12,071 bases of DNA from Bacteroidota bacterium (GTDB taxonomy: Bacteria; Bacteroidota; Bacteroidia; Flavobacteriales; Flavobacteriaceae), in the NCBI GenBank assembly GCA_947483095.1, contig CANKLD010000033.1:1-12071 (forward strand). The letters run 5' to 3'. How positions within the stretch are numbered: position 1 is the first letter of the stretch; the number at the start of each line of letters is the position of its first letter. The notes under the pieces are model-generated. The model had not been told where the DNA came from. It saw only the letters and a program-made list of their open reading frames with translations, and ran no database searches. This document shows positions 1 to 6,888 of the stretch, one piece after another. The position numbers were made by a program, and so were the translations under genes.

Positions 1-31
1 AAATGGTTGCGATTAAAATTATTTTTTTCAT
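1..31 (-). CDS. N-terminal fragment of probable RND efflux periplasmic adaptor (HlyD/AcrA type)
   Basis: Only the first ten codons are inside the window. They read MKKIILIATI, a basic start followed by a hydrophobic run, as expected for the signal or lipoprotein peptide of an exported protein. The ATG lies 19 bp past the TolC stop on the same strand, so it is the third gene of the TetR-TolC operon. In Bacteroidota efflux operons of this layout the next gene is normally the membrane-fusion adaptor, followed by the RND pump. The identity therefore rests on gene order and not on the sequence of the fragment. The start codon itself is clear. Confidence 0.5.
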   Translation of the reverse strand, partial: MKKIILIATI

Positions 32-50
32 TTTTAAAGGTTTTTCTTGA

Positions 51-1391
51 TTATTTTTTATTAATTACTTTTTCTAAACTTGCTTTTTTATTGATAACAT
101 TGACCATCGATTGAAGATAATTTTGTTGTGCCGCATACAATTGGCGTTGCGCTTCACTAAAGTCGAAACTAGATGACAACCCTTCTTTAAATTTGACACC
201 TTGCTTTTTTTCTATGCGCTCGGCTAAATTCAAATTGGTTTTTGCTGTTGCAAATGCTTCGATGCTAAATTCATATTCACTTTTAGCATTCGCATATTGT
301 AATTTTAATTTTTGTTCTGTTTCCGTAAGTTGTGTTTTGGCTTTTTCAAAAGCAATTTTTGCTTGTTGCGTTCTAGCAGTTCTTGCAAAACTGCTAAATA
401 TAGGAACACTTAAATTAATTCCCATATTGGAATAATTCAACCATTTTTGATTGCTTGTAAAAAATTGAAACTGATTTCCAAATGCATTATAACCTACATT
501 TACCACAGCAGCTAATGAAGGTAAGGACTTGGTTTTTTGCAGCTTAAATTCTAATTGGCGTTGTTCTTGAAAATTCAATGCCATTTGGTAATAAATGTTT
601 TGAGTAGGTGAAAATTCTACTTGAGAAAAAGCCGCATCCAAATTCTTTATTGCAAGAGTATCTAATTTGTCTTTTAGTTTTAATTCATCGTCAATATTTA
701 ATCCTAAAGAAATTTTCAACATATTTAATGCTATTTCTCTAAGTCTTTTAACATTATTCAAATTACTATTTACTGTTGAAAGTGTAATTTGAAGTTGCTC
801 TACACTCTCTTCTTCAATTAAACCGTTTTTAAAAGTTTCTTTAGTGTCAAACAATGTTTTTTCTAAGATTGCTTTATTTTTTTCTAATATCAATATGCTT
901 TCTTCTGCTAACAGAACATTTCCGTAGGCATTAATTACCATTTCTTTAACCTCTTGATCTGTTTTTTCTTTAGAATTTTGGTAAAATTTTAAATACGTTT
1001 TGGAAGCTTGAAGTGCAACAATATAAGAACCATCAAAAAGCAACTGACTTAAGGTCGTTCTAGCATTCATATTGTGTTTGGTTCCAAAAGCGACTTCGGC
1101 AAATTCTCCTGGATTTCCTCCAAAAAATTGCGCTGGAATAAGTGATTTCTGTAATTCAAAGTTGTTTTGATAGTCTAAACTAGCGTTTATTTGCGGAAGC
1201 CCCATGGCTGTTGTTTCCCACTTTTTACTTTTTGCAGAAGCAATATCCCTTTGAGAATTAATAGCTTCATAATTATTGCTTAACGCATAATTAATAGCTT
1301 CGTCTAAACTAAAAGAGTTGCTTTTTGGTTTTTCTTGCGCATTGGCAATAAAGGCAAAAGTTAATACACTAATAAAAATTAATTTTTTCAT
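51..1391 (-). CDS. TolC-family outer-membrane efflux protein
   Basis: This 446-residue protein is the outer-membrane channel of a tripartite efflux pump, forming the exit duct for an inner-membrane RND transporter and its adaptor. A signal peptide is visible at residues 1-18, ending ANA before Gln. The mature part begins with the typical SLDEAINYALSNN segment of the first outer-membrane-efflux repeat. It continues with long Gln-, Lys- and Glu-rich amphipathic helices and beta segments around residues 95-125 and 290-335. The second repeat ends in a long helix with the SSFDFSEAQRQLYAAQQNYL segment. Length and the duplicated helix-strand-helix layout fit the family. Its ATG overlaps the TetR stop by 4 bp (ATGA), so translational coupling is likely. 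The substrate cannot be read from the sequence; drugs, bile-like compounds or metals are all possible, with multidrug RND efflux favoured by the TetR partner. Confidence 0.93.
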   Translation of the reverse strand: MKKLIFISVLTFAFIANAQEKPKSNSFSLDEAINYALSNNYEAINSQRDIASAKSKKWETTAMGLPQINASLDYQNNFELQKSLIPAQFFGGNPGEFAEVAFGTKHNMNARTTLSQLLFDGSYIVALQASKTYLKFYQNSKEKTDQEVKEMVINAYGNVLLAEESILILEKNKAILEKTLFDTKETFKNGLIEEESVEQLQITLSTVNSNLNNVKRLREIALNMLKISLGLNIDDELKLKDKLDTLAIKNLDAAFSQVEFSPTQNIYYQMALNFQEQRQLEFKLQKTKSLPSLAAVVNVGYNAFGNQFQFFTSNQKWLNYSNMGINLSVPIFSSFARTARTQQAKIAFEKAKTQLTETEQKLKLQYANAKSEYEFSIEAFATAKTNLNLAERIEKKQGVKFKEGLSSSFDFSEAQRQLYAAQQNYLQSMVNVINKKASLEKVINKK

Positions 1392-1987
1392 TGTTTTTCG
1401 ATGTTCAATAATTGTTTTTCTAATTCTGCAATTCCTGCGGCTGTAGCAATTGCTCTGGTATGGTATTCTAATATTTGTAATTCTAATTTTTGCCCTTCTT
1501 TTTCAGAAACGGTTTGCTCCTTTATACTAAATATCAAATTGTAGTAAAATTTAACAAAGGTTTCTACAGGAATTTCTTTTCTGTAAAGGCCTTGTGCAAT
1601 TCCTTTTTCAATATTATTTATGAATAAAGTGTTGCATTCATTGATTTCTTTTTCCATTACTTTTTCAAAAATGGATGGGTAGTGTTTTTTTAACTGATAA
1701 ACAGGGGAAGTATCAGCCGATTTGAACATTTCCTTGAACATTTTTCGGATTTGATAGTTTTCTTCAATTGCGTTGTAATTTTGAGCTACAATTTGACCCA
1801 CAATCTCATGAATTTCAGAATGAATCATTCCGGTAATTTCCTCAATTAGAATTTCTTTATTGCTAAAAAACTTATAAATGGTTTTTTTAGAAATGCACAT
1901 TTCTCCCGCTATATCATCCATAGTGACGCTCTTGAAACCTAGTTTCATGAACAAATCACTGGCTTTAGACATAATTTTCTCTCTCAT
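1388..1987 (-). CDS. TetR/AcrR-family transcriptional regulator
   Basis: This 199-residue regulator has the standard TetR architecture: an N-terminal DNA-binding domain at residues 1-50 and a divergent all-helical ligand domain after it. The helix-turn-helix covers roughly residues 24-47, running from DDIAGEMCISKKTIYKFF to the SNKEIL stretch that typifies the family. I prefer the first Met (1987) over Met6 because MREKIMSKASDLF gives the usual helix 1. As first gene of the TolC operon it most likely represses its own operon and is released by a pump substrate. That is inference, supported by an inverted repeat overlapping the promoter just upstream. The C-terminal domain is too variable to predict the ligand. 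Confidence 0.92.
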   Translation of the reverse strand: MREKIMSKASDLFMKLGFKSVTMDDIAGEMCISKKTIYKFFSNKEILIEEITGMIHSEIHEIVGQIVAQNYNAIEENYQIRKMFKEMFKSADTSPVYQLKKHYPSIFEKVMEKEINECNTLFINNIEKGIAQGLYRKEIPVETFVKFYYNLIFSIKEQTVSEKEGQKLELQILEYHTRAIATAAGIAELEKQLLNIEKQ

Positions 1988-2015
1988 TTTATAGGGGAAA
2001 TTTTTTAATTTGGCG

Positions 2016-2046
2016 CAAACTTACAACGGAAACTTTGAATACCAAA
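2016..2046 (-). promoter_or_regulatory. Bacteroidota-type promoter of the tetR-tolC operon
   Basis: Read on the minus strand, TTTG (2046-2043) is followed by a 19-bp spacer and TAAGTTTG (2023-2016). This matches the Bacteroidota -33 TTTG / -7 TAnnTTTG pattern exactly, with typical spacing. Transcription would start a few bases downstream, leaving a leader of about 25 nt before the regulator ATG at 1987. Confidence 0.75.
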
Positions 2047-2055
2047 ATAGTTTCC
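2028..2055. promoter_or_regulatory. Candidate TetR operator (inverted repeat over the promoter)
   Basis: GGAAACT (2028-2034) and AGTTTCC (2049-2055) form a perfect 7-bp inverted repeat with a 14-bp centre. The 28-bp unit covers the promoter spacer and the -33 element, where a bound dimer would block RNA polymerase. A related outer pair, GGGGAAA (1994-2000) and TTTCCCC (2051-2057), brackets the whole promoter. Size and position suit a TetR-family operator. Assignment to this regulator is inference from adjacency. Confidence 0.5.
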
Positions 2056-2087
2056 CCGTATTTACAATTATTTAACATTTAAGAAAG

Positions 2088-2118
2088 TTTATAGTTCAAT
2101 TTTTTTTGAGTTTCTTTG
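2088..2118 (+). promoter_or_regulatory. Weak candidate promoter of the polyprenyl synthase gene
   Basis: TTTA (2088-2091), a 19-bp spacer and TTTCTTTG (2111-2118) each differ by one base from the Bacteroidota -33 TTTG and -7 TAnnTTTG elements. It is the best-placed match upstream of the ATG at 2182 and would give a leader of roughly 55-60 nt. The rest of the 194-bp divergent region holds nothing else I can identify. Confidence 0.3.
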
Positions 2119-2181
2119 TAAGGGATAATTGGTATAGGCGCTTCCAATTAAAATTTTAAAACAGTAAACAAATTAAGAATC

Positions 2182-3156
2182 ATGCATTCTATTAATCAGT
2201 ATCAAGAATTTATTGCGAACTATTTAGAATCTCAGTATGAAACTAAAGAACCAAAAAATCTATACGATCCAATTCATTATATTTTAGGATTAGGAGGAAA
2301 AAGAATGCGTCCGGTTTTAACGTTAATGAGTGCTGAAGCTTTTGATGCCGATTATAAAAAAGCATTGCCAGCAGCACTTGCTGTTGAGGTTTTCCATAAT
2401 TTTTCGCTCATCCATGATGACATTATGGACGACGCCCCTTTGCGAAGAGGAAATGTAACGGTGCATGAAAAGTGGGATATCAATACTGGAATTCTTTCTG
2501 GAGACGCCATGTTAATTTTAGCCTATCAATATTTTGAAAAATACGAACCCGCTATTTTTAAGGAATTAGCAAAACTTTTTAGCAAAACCGCGCTGGAAGT
2601 TTGCGAAGGCCAACAATGGGATGTCGATTTTGAAACGCGAACCGATGTTTCAATTCCAGAATACCTGAAAATGATTCAATATAAAACGGCCGTATTGGTT
2701 GCTGCAGCAATGAAGATGGGTGCTATTATCGCAGAAACCTCTGAAGAAAACGCCAATTTAATTTATGATTTCGGTTTGAATTTAGGACTTGCTTTCCAAT
2801 TGCAAGACGATTATTTAGATGCTTTTGGAAACCCTGAGACTTTTGGAAAACAAGTTGGGGGCGATATTATCGAAAACAAAAAAACGTATTTGTATCTAAA
2901 AGCACTTGAATTTGCTTCAACGGATCAAGCACACCAATTAGCTGATTTATTTGCCATTCAGCCTGAAGATAGTTCCGATAAAATTGCCGCGGTTAAAGAA
3001 ATATTCGTGGCTTCTGGTGCCGCTCAGGAAACCAAAAATGCGATTCAAGATTTTACTTTTAAAGCTTTTGACACCTTACAGAAAATTAGCATTGACAATG
3101 ATAAAAAGGATATGCTTAGAACTTTTGGTGAAAATTTAATGGGGCGAAAAGTATAA
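2182..3156 (+). CDS. Trans-isoprenyl diphosphate synthase (polyprenyl synthetase family)
   Basis: This 324-residue cytosolic enzyme condenses isopentenyl diphosphate with an allylic diphosphate to build all-trans prenyl chains for menaquinone, carotenoids or similar products. All family signatures are present: GGKRMRP at 38-44, the first aspartate-rich motif DDIMD at 79-83 followed by RR at 88-89, GQQWD at 143-147, KT at 168-169, and the second aspartate-rich motif DDYLD at 209-213. The first motif has no two-residue insertion, and the residue five positions before it is Phe74, a pattern associated with geranylgeranyl diphosphate synthases of the archaeal type. A C20 product is therefore plausible but unproven. 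The gene is transcribed away from the TetR operon and is followed after 5 bp by a small unknown gene, probably cotranscribed. Naming it ispA, ispB or crtE would go beyond the evidence. Confidence 0.95.
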   Translation: MHSINQYQEFIANYLESQYETKEPKNLYDPIHYILGLGGKRMRPVLTLMSAEAFDADYKKALPAALAVEVFHNFSLIHDDIMDDAPLRRGNVTVHEKWDINTGILSGDAMLILAYQYFEKYEPAIFKELAKLFSKTALEVCEGQQWDVDFETRTDVSIPEYLKMIQYKTAVLVAAAMKMGAIIAETSEENANLIYDFGLNLGLAFQLQDDYLDAFGNPETFGKQVGGDIIENKKTYLYLKALEFASTDQAHQLADLFAIQPEDSSDKIAAVKEIFVASGAAQETKNAIQDFTFKAFDTLQKISIDNDKKDMLRTFGENLMGRKV

Positions 3157-3161
3157 TTTTA

Positions 3162-3524
3162 ATGAGTTCAAAAACATTTATTTCACCCATAAATTCAGAT
3201 TTATTACTGAGCGAAGCTTCAAACGTCAATTTATATTATAAATTAATTGAGCAAATCAATAAAGATTTCAATTTAGCAAATGAACCTATCGATTTTCCAA
3301 TGTCAATTACAGCGGAAGAATTAAAAGGGGAATTACACGAGAAAATCTACCGATTGATACAATATAAATTTGCAGAATACCTCAATTTACTCTATATTAT
3401 TGATGTTCCGGAAGATCAAATTAAAAAACTAGACGGCTCTGATTTAGTTATTTTATCCGAGCAAGTTTGTTTTTTGATATTAAAAAGAGAATGGATGAAA
3501 GTTTGGTTTAGAAATAATTATTAG
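3162..3524 (+). CDS. Conserved-looking small protein of unknown function
   Basis: This 120-residue protein belongs to no family I recognise. It starts 5 bp after the polyprenyl synthase stop and is probably read from the same transcript. There is no signal peptide or transmembrane segment. It looks mostly alpha-helical, mixing charged and hydrophobic residues (for instance the region around residues 55-80, GELHEKIYRLIQYKFAEYLN), and ends in an aromatic, basic tail (REWMKVWFRNNY). Reading-frame length, codon use and tight spacing support a real gene, and it ends 1 bp short of the convergent kinase stop. A role linked to prenyl synthesis is suggested only by position. Confidence 0.75.
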   Translation: MSSKTFISPINSDLLLSEASNVNLYYKLIEQINKDFNLANEPIDFPMSITAEELKGELHEKIYRLIQYKFAEYLNLLYIIDVPEDQIKKLDGSDLVILSEQVCFLILKREWMKVWFRNNY

Positions 3525-3525
3525 A

Positions 3526-4140
3526 CTAAAATAACCCATTTAATTCCGCGTCTATTTTATTAATTATCATCCCTAAATCTTCAGGATTATTCACAAAATC
3601 GATAGTATCAACGTCAATAATTACCAACTTCCCTTTAGTATAGGAAGAAACCCAAGCTTCGTATCTTTCGTTTAAACGATTTAAATATTCAATAGAAATT
3701 GAGTTCTCATATTCGCGACCGCGCTTGTGAATTTGTGAAACTAAATTAGGAATAGAACTTCTTAAATAAATAAGCACATCTGGTGGAGCAACTAGCCCTT
3801 CCATTAGATCAAAAAGAGAGCTGTAATTTTGAAAATCTCTGTTGGTCATCAACCCCATAGCGTGAAGGTTGGGAGCAAAAATATGAGCATCTTCATAGAT
3901 GGTTCTATCTTGAATAATTTTTTTACCGCTTTTGCGAATTTGAAGCACTTGTCTGAATCGACTATTTAAAAAATAGATTTGTAAATTGAACGACCAGCGT
4001 TCCATTTGATGGTAAAAATCATCTAGGTAAGGGTTGTCAACTACGTCTTCAAAATGAGGGTCCCACTTGAAATGCTTTGCTAACAAGCGAGTTAATGATG
4101 TTTTTCCCGCTCCTATATTTCCTGCTATAGCTATGTGCAT
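3526..4140 (-). CDS. Deoxynucleoside kinase
   Basis: This 204-residue cytosolic kinase phosphorylates deoxynucleosides to monophosphates in nucleotide salvage. It has a P-loop GNIGAGKT at residues 7-14, an acidic FEDVVDNPYLDDFY segment at about 30-43 matching the substrate-binding and catalytic Glu region (E31), the DRT motif at 78-80 with E83, and an Arg-rich lid at about 139-145 (KRGREYE). Length and motifs fit the deoxyadenosine/deoxyguanosine kinase-like family common in Bacteroidota and Firmicutes; base preference cannot be decided here. Its ATG shares one base with the stop of the upstream gene (TAATG), so translation is probably coupled. It converges with the small unknown gene, the stops being 1 bp apart. 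Confidence 0.93.
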   Translation of the reverse strand: MHIAIAGNIGAGKTSLTRLLAKHFKWDPHFEDVVDNPYLDDFYHQMERWSFNLQIYFLNSRFRQVLQIRKSGKKIIQDRTIYEDAHIFAPNLHAMGLMTNRDFQNYSSLFDLMEGLVAPPDVLIYLRSSIPNLVSQIHKRGREYENSISIEYLNRLNERYEAWVSSYTKGKLVIIDVDTIDFVNNPEDLGMIINKIDAELNGLF

Positions 4141-4934
4141 TATGGTAATAGTATTTTATAATTCTTAATTTGTCGATTGGTAAAAATAGATAAAATTTGG
4201 TCTTTGTAAGTAAAAAAGTCAAAGCTTTTATCAACATTTTGCACTTCTTGGGTTTTATTTGATTTAAAATTAAGAAAATACAAGTGTTTCCCCTTTGAAA
4301 ACAGAATCAAATCGGAATTTATAATTTGAATTTTATCAAAATCGGGCACTTGTCCAATCAATTTAATTTCTCCAAATAAATTACAAGAGTACCAGTTTAA
4401 TTCGTTGTCAATCCATTGAAAATTATTGAAATCAGATTCGTAATGTTTGAAGTTTCCAGGAAAAGAGGTAGAAATCCATTTAAAATCGTCATTTATATAA
4501 TTGTAAAGCCCTATTTTTTGAGAATTTGTATCGTAAAACCATAGTTTATTTTGAGCGGCAATCCCAATAGCACTAGTAATTATGGAAGCTTTATTGATAT
4601 CAGAGAAGGCTATTCTTTTAATTTCATTTAACTGATTATCTAATAAAACTACGGAATTAAAACCCTCAAAGAAAACTGCAATTTTTAGCGGATTTTGGGT
4701 ATTAATTTTTACTATTTTCCCTAAAGCAAGGTTTTTGTATTGCCAAATGTGATCTCCATTTTTCTTAAATAAAACGCCATTTTCTTCATAATAGTAATTA
4801 GACAAAACATCAATAGCTAAAAAACGACTTGCTAAAAAGGGTTCAGTTGACAATAAAGTCGCCGAAGTGTTTTGCCCATTACACGGGAAAATCACCAACA
4901 TAAAAAGACTAATTATTTGAATATATGTTTTCAT
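4140..4934 (-). CDS. Exported protein of unknown function
   Basis: This 264-residue protein starts with a clear signal peptide (basic start, hydrophobic core about residues 5-17, then CNGQ near 18-21). Cys18 might suggest a lipoprotein, but the preceding residues do not form a good lipobox, so simple export to the periplasm is more likely. The mature part is rich in aromatic residues and short beta-strand stretches with repeating blocks such as KLWFYDTNSQKIGLYNY and GKHLYFLNFKSNK. This reads like blades of a beta-propeller, though I cannot name a family. Its stop overlaps the kinase start by one base. Coupling an exported protein to a cytosolic kinase is odd and may reflect shared expression only. 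Confidence 0.8.
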   Translation of the reverse strand: MKTYIQIISLFMLVIFPCNGQNTSATLLSTEPFLASRFLAIDVLSNYYYEENGVLFKKNGDHIWQYKNLALGKIVKINTQNPLKIAVFFEGFNSVVLLDNQLNEIKRIAFSDINKASIITSAIGIAAQNKLWFYDTNSQKIGLYNYINDDFKWISTSFPGNFKHYESDFNNFQWIDNELNWYSCNLFGEIKLIGQVPDFDKIQIINSDLILFSKGKHLYFLNFKSNKTQEVQNVDKSFDFFTYKDQILSIFTNRQIKNYKILLP

Positions 4935-4985
4935 CGAACGCTAAATTACGGTTTTAGTTTTTAGGTATTTTATTTTAACATATAA

Positions 4986-5020
4986 TTTGTAACATTTATT
5001 ATTCTAAATCGTCATATTTG
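4986..5020 (+). promoter_or_regulatory. Candidate promoter of the GLPGLI-barrel operon
   Basis: TTTG (4986-4989), a 23-bp spacer and CATATTTG (5013-5020) match the Bacteroidota -33 and -7 elements, with one mismatch in the -7 box and a spacer at the long end of what is reported for Flavobacterium. The leader to the ATG at 5093 would be about 65 nt and contains no clear hairpin. The 158-bp region also has to hold the promoter of the divergent exported-protein gene, for which I see no convincing match. Confidence 0.4.
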
Positions 5021-5092
5021 CATCTTAAAAATTACTAATTTTTATAATTATTAAGTTTCTGAATCTAAATTAACAATATAAAAACCGAATTT

Positions 5093-6013
5093 ATGTTTAA
5101 AAAAACAATATTATCACTTGTATTTAGTGCAATCGCATTTACACAAGTTCACGCGCAAGATTTTCAAGGAATGGCCGTATATGAGTCAAAAACAAGTACT
5201 TCTGATTTCAAAACTAGAATGGAAGGAAACAAAGAAATGACTCCCGACATGCAAAAAATGATTGAGGAGAGAATGAAAAAAATGTTTGAAAAAACCTTTA
5301 TTTTGAATTTTTCAAAAACAACCTCCATTTATAAAGAAGAAGAAAAATTAGATGCTCCAGGTCAAGGCGGTCAAGGCGGTGGAATGAGATGGGCGAGCTC
5401 AATGACGGGTGGTGGCGGAACCAATTTTAAGAACATAAAGGATAAAACCTATGCTGTGGATAAAGAATTTATGGGAAAAGAATTTTTAGTTAAAGATTCT
5501 TTGCCAAATTATGCTTGGAAATTGGAAGGCGAAACCAAATTAATAGGAGGTTACACTTGTTTTAAAGCGACTACCGTTCGACCAGTTAGCCAAGCTGATT
5601 TTAGAAATTTCAGACCTAAAAAAGAGGAAAAGAAAGCGGAAGAATCCAAAGACGAAACTAAAAAACCTGAAGGAGAAGTGAAGAAAACCAACTTTATGGA
5701 CGACTTCGAATTACCAAAAGAAGTCACCATCACTGCTTGGTACACTCCTGAAATTCCAATCAGTCAAGGGCCAGAAAATTACTGGGGATTACCAGGATTA
5801 ATTTTAGAAGTTAGCGATGGAAAAACGGTTGTTTTGTGTTCTAAAGTCGTAATGAATGCTAAAGAGAAAGTAGAAATTAAATCTCCATCAAAGGGAAAAG
5901 TAATTTCTCAAAAAGAATACGATGAAACCGTAACTAAGAAAATGGAAGAGTTTAGACAAATGAATCAAGGAAGAGGTGGGAATGGCGGAATGCAAATTAG
6001 AATGGGCAGATAA
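5093..6013 (+). CDS. GLPGLI family exported protein (first copy)
   Basis: This 306-residue protein carries the family's name motif GLPGLI at residues 232-237, inside YWGLPGLILEV and preceded by AWYTPEIP (215-222). A signal peptide ends at about residue 21 (VHA before QD), so the protein acts outside the cytoplasm. Around the core are a Met/Lys/Glu-rich helical segment at 47-68, a Gly-rich stretch at 90-109, a highly charged Lys/Glu linker at 176-198 and a Gly/Arg-rich C-terminus. GYTCFKAT at 153-160 contains a conserved Cys. The family is widespread in Bacteroidota and, as far as I know, has no established biochemical function. It is the first gene of a probable operon with a second GLPGLI gene 14 bp downstream and an outer-membrane barrel gene after that, suggesting a role in the envelope. 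Confidence 0.93.
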   Translation: MFKKTILSLVFSAIAFTQVHAQDFQGMAVYESKTSTSDFKTRMEGNKEMTPDMQKMIEERMKKMFEKTFILNFSKTTSIYKEEEKLDAPGQGGQGGGMRWASSMTGGGGTNFKNIKDKTYAVDKEFMGKEFLVKDSLPNYAWKLEGETKLIGGYTCFKATTVRPVSQADFRNFRPKKEEKKAEESKDETKKPEGEVKKTNFMDDFELPKEVTITAWYTPEIPISQGPENYWGLPGLILEVSDGKTVVLCSKVVMNAKEKVEIKSPSKGKVISQKEYDETVTKKMEEFRQMNQGRGGNGGMQIRMGR

Positions 6014-6027
6014 TAAACTAAACTCGG

Positions 6028-6720
6028 ATGAAGAACCTAATTCTATTATTTTTATTGATTTCAACTGTTTCTTTTTCACAAGAGTTTCAGGGAAGAGCCT
6101 ACTATTTCTCTAAAACAATTTTTAGTGATAAATTAGAAGTTGAAGATTCTGAATCTAAGGAAGAGATGGATCCTGCAATGGAAAAAGCATTTCAAGAAGC
6201 ATTAAAAGCGGCCTCTGAAAAAAGCTATTTGCTAACTTTTAATAAGGCAGAGTGTGTTTATGAAGAAGAACAACAGCTTGAAAAACCTAAAGCTGCATCG
6301 GGTGAAATGCAAATTTCTGTAAGTATATCCTCAAGTGAAGGGAAAAAGTATATAAATGCCAAAAACAAAACAAGTAGTATTGAAGATGCTATTTTGGGTA
6401 AAGAATTCTTAATAGTGGAGCCCATTGAAAAACCAGATTGGGAATTGGTTGATGAATCTAAAAAAATTGGAGATTACACTTGTTATAAAGCAAAATTAGT
6501 AGTTCCAGTTTCGGAAAAGCAAAAAAAAGAATACGAGGAATTTCTTAAAAAAGAAGAAATAAAACCGTCATTATTCAAAATGCAAGAGCCTAAAGATAAA
6601 ATGATTACCGCTTGGTATACTCCAGAAATTCCCGTGAGTTTTGGACCTAACAATTATTGGGGGTTACCAGGATTAATTTTAGAAATTAATGAACCAGAAC
6701 TAATTATTCTTTGTTCTTAA
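6028..6720 (+). CDS. GLPGLI family exported protein (second copy), prematurely stopped
   Basis: The open frame encodes 230 residues: a signal peptide (1-18, ending SFS before Q), an acidic helical segment at 35-65, DYTCYKAK at 149-156, AWYTPEIP at 195-202 and GLPGLI at 212-217. It is a clear paralogue of the gene before it, and a 21-bp stretch over the GLPGLI codons (5789-5809 and 6664-6684) is identical in both. The frame stops at TAA (6718-6720) immediately after LCS, where the first copy has LCSK with AAA. Homology resumes directly after the stop in the same frame, so this is a single-codon interruption (AAA or AAG to TAA) of a gene meant to be about 279 residues. All recognised motifs lie before the stop, so a shortened protein could still work; decay, stop readthrough or a sequencing error are the alternatives. 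Confidence 0.85.
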   Translation: MKNLILLFLLISTVSFSQEFQGRAYYFSKTIFSDKLEVEDSESKEEMDPAMEKAFQEALKAASEKSYLLTFNKAECVYEEEQQLEKPKAASGEMQISVSISSSEGKKYINAKNKTSSIEDAILGKEFLIVEPIEKPDWELVDESKKIGDYTCYKAKLVVPVSEKQKKEYEEFLKKEEIKPSLFKMQEPKDKMITAWYTPEIPVSFGPNNYWGLPGLILEINEPELIILCS

Positions 6721-6867
6721 GTGGTTTTAAATACCAAAGGGGCTACAATTAAAGCTCCTAATAAAGGAAAAAAAGTGTCTCAAAAGGAATTTGATACCAT
6801 TCAAAAAAAGAAATATGACAGTATGAAAAATGATGACGGCGTAATTATTTTTCAAACAACTCACTAA
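6721..6867 (+). pseudogene. Detached C-terminal coding remnant of the second GLPGLI gene
   Basis: Directly after the TAA, in the same frame, 48 codons read VVLNTKGATIKAPNKGKKVS, then QKEFDTIQKKKYDSMKNDDG and VIIFQTTH, before a TAA at 6865-6867. The first copy has VVMNAKEKVEIKSPSKGKVI followed by SQKEYDE at the matching place, so this is the original C-terminus. There is no suitable start codon of its own close to the break, so it is not a separate gene. The conserved frame and content suggest the stop is recent. Confidence 0.85.
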
Positions 6868-6888
6868 ATTATACAACAAATAAATTCT

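Noticed and set aside
193..435. Plus-strand open frame within the TolC gene
   Set aside because: It lies opposite a full-length TolC coding frame with strong family motifs and has no recognisable content of its own.
4860..4885. Lipoprotein signal in the exported unknown protein because of Cys18
   Set aside because: The residues before the Cys (IFP) do not fit a lipobox, so ordinary signal-peptide cleavage is more likely.
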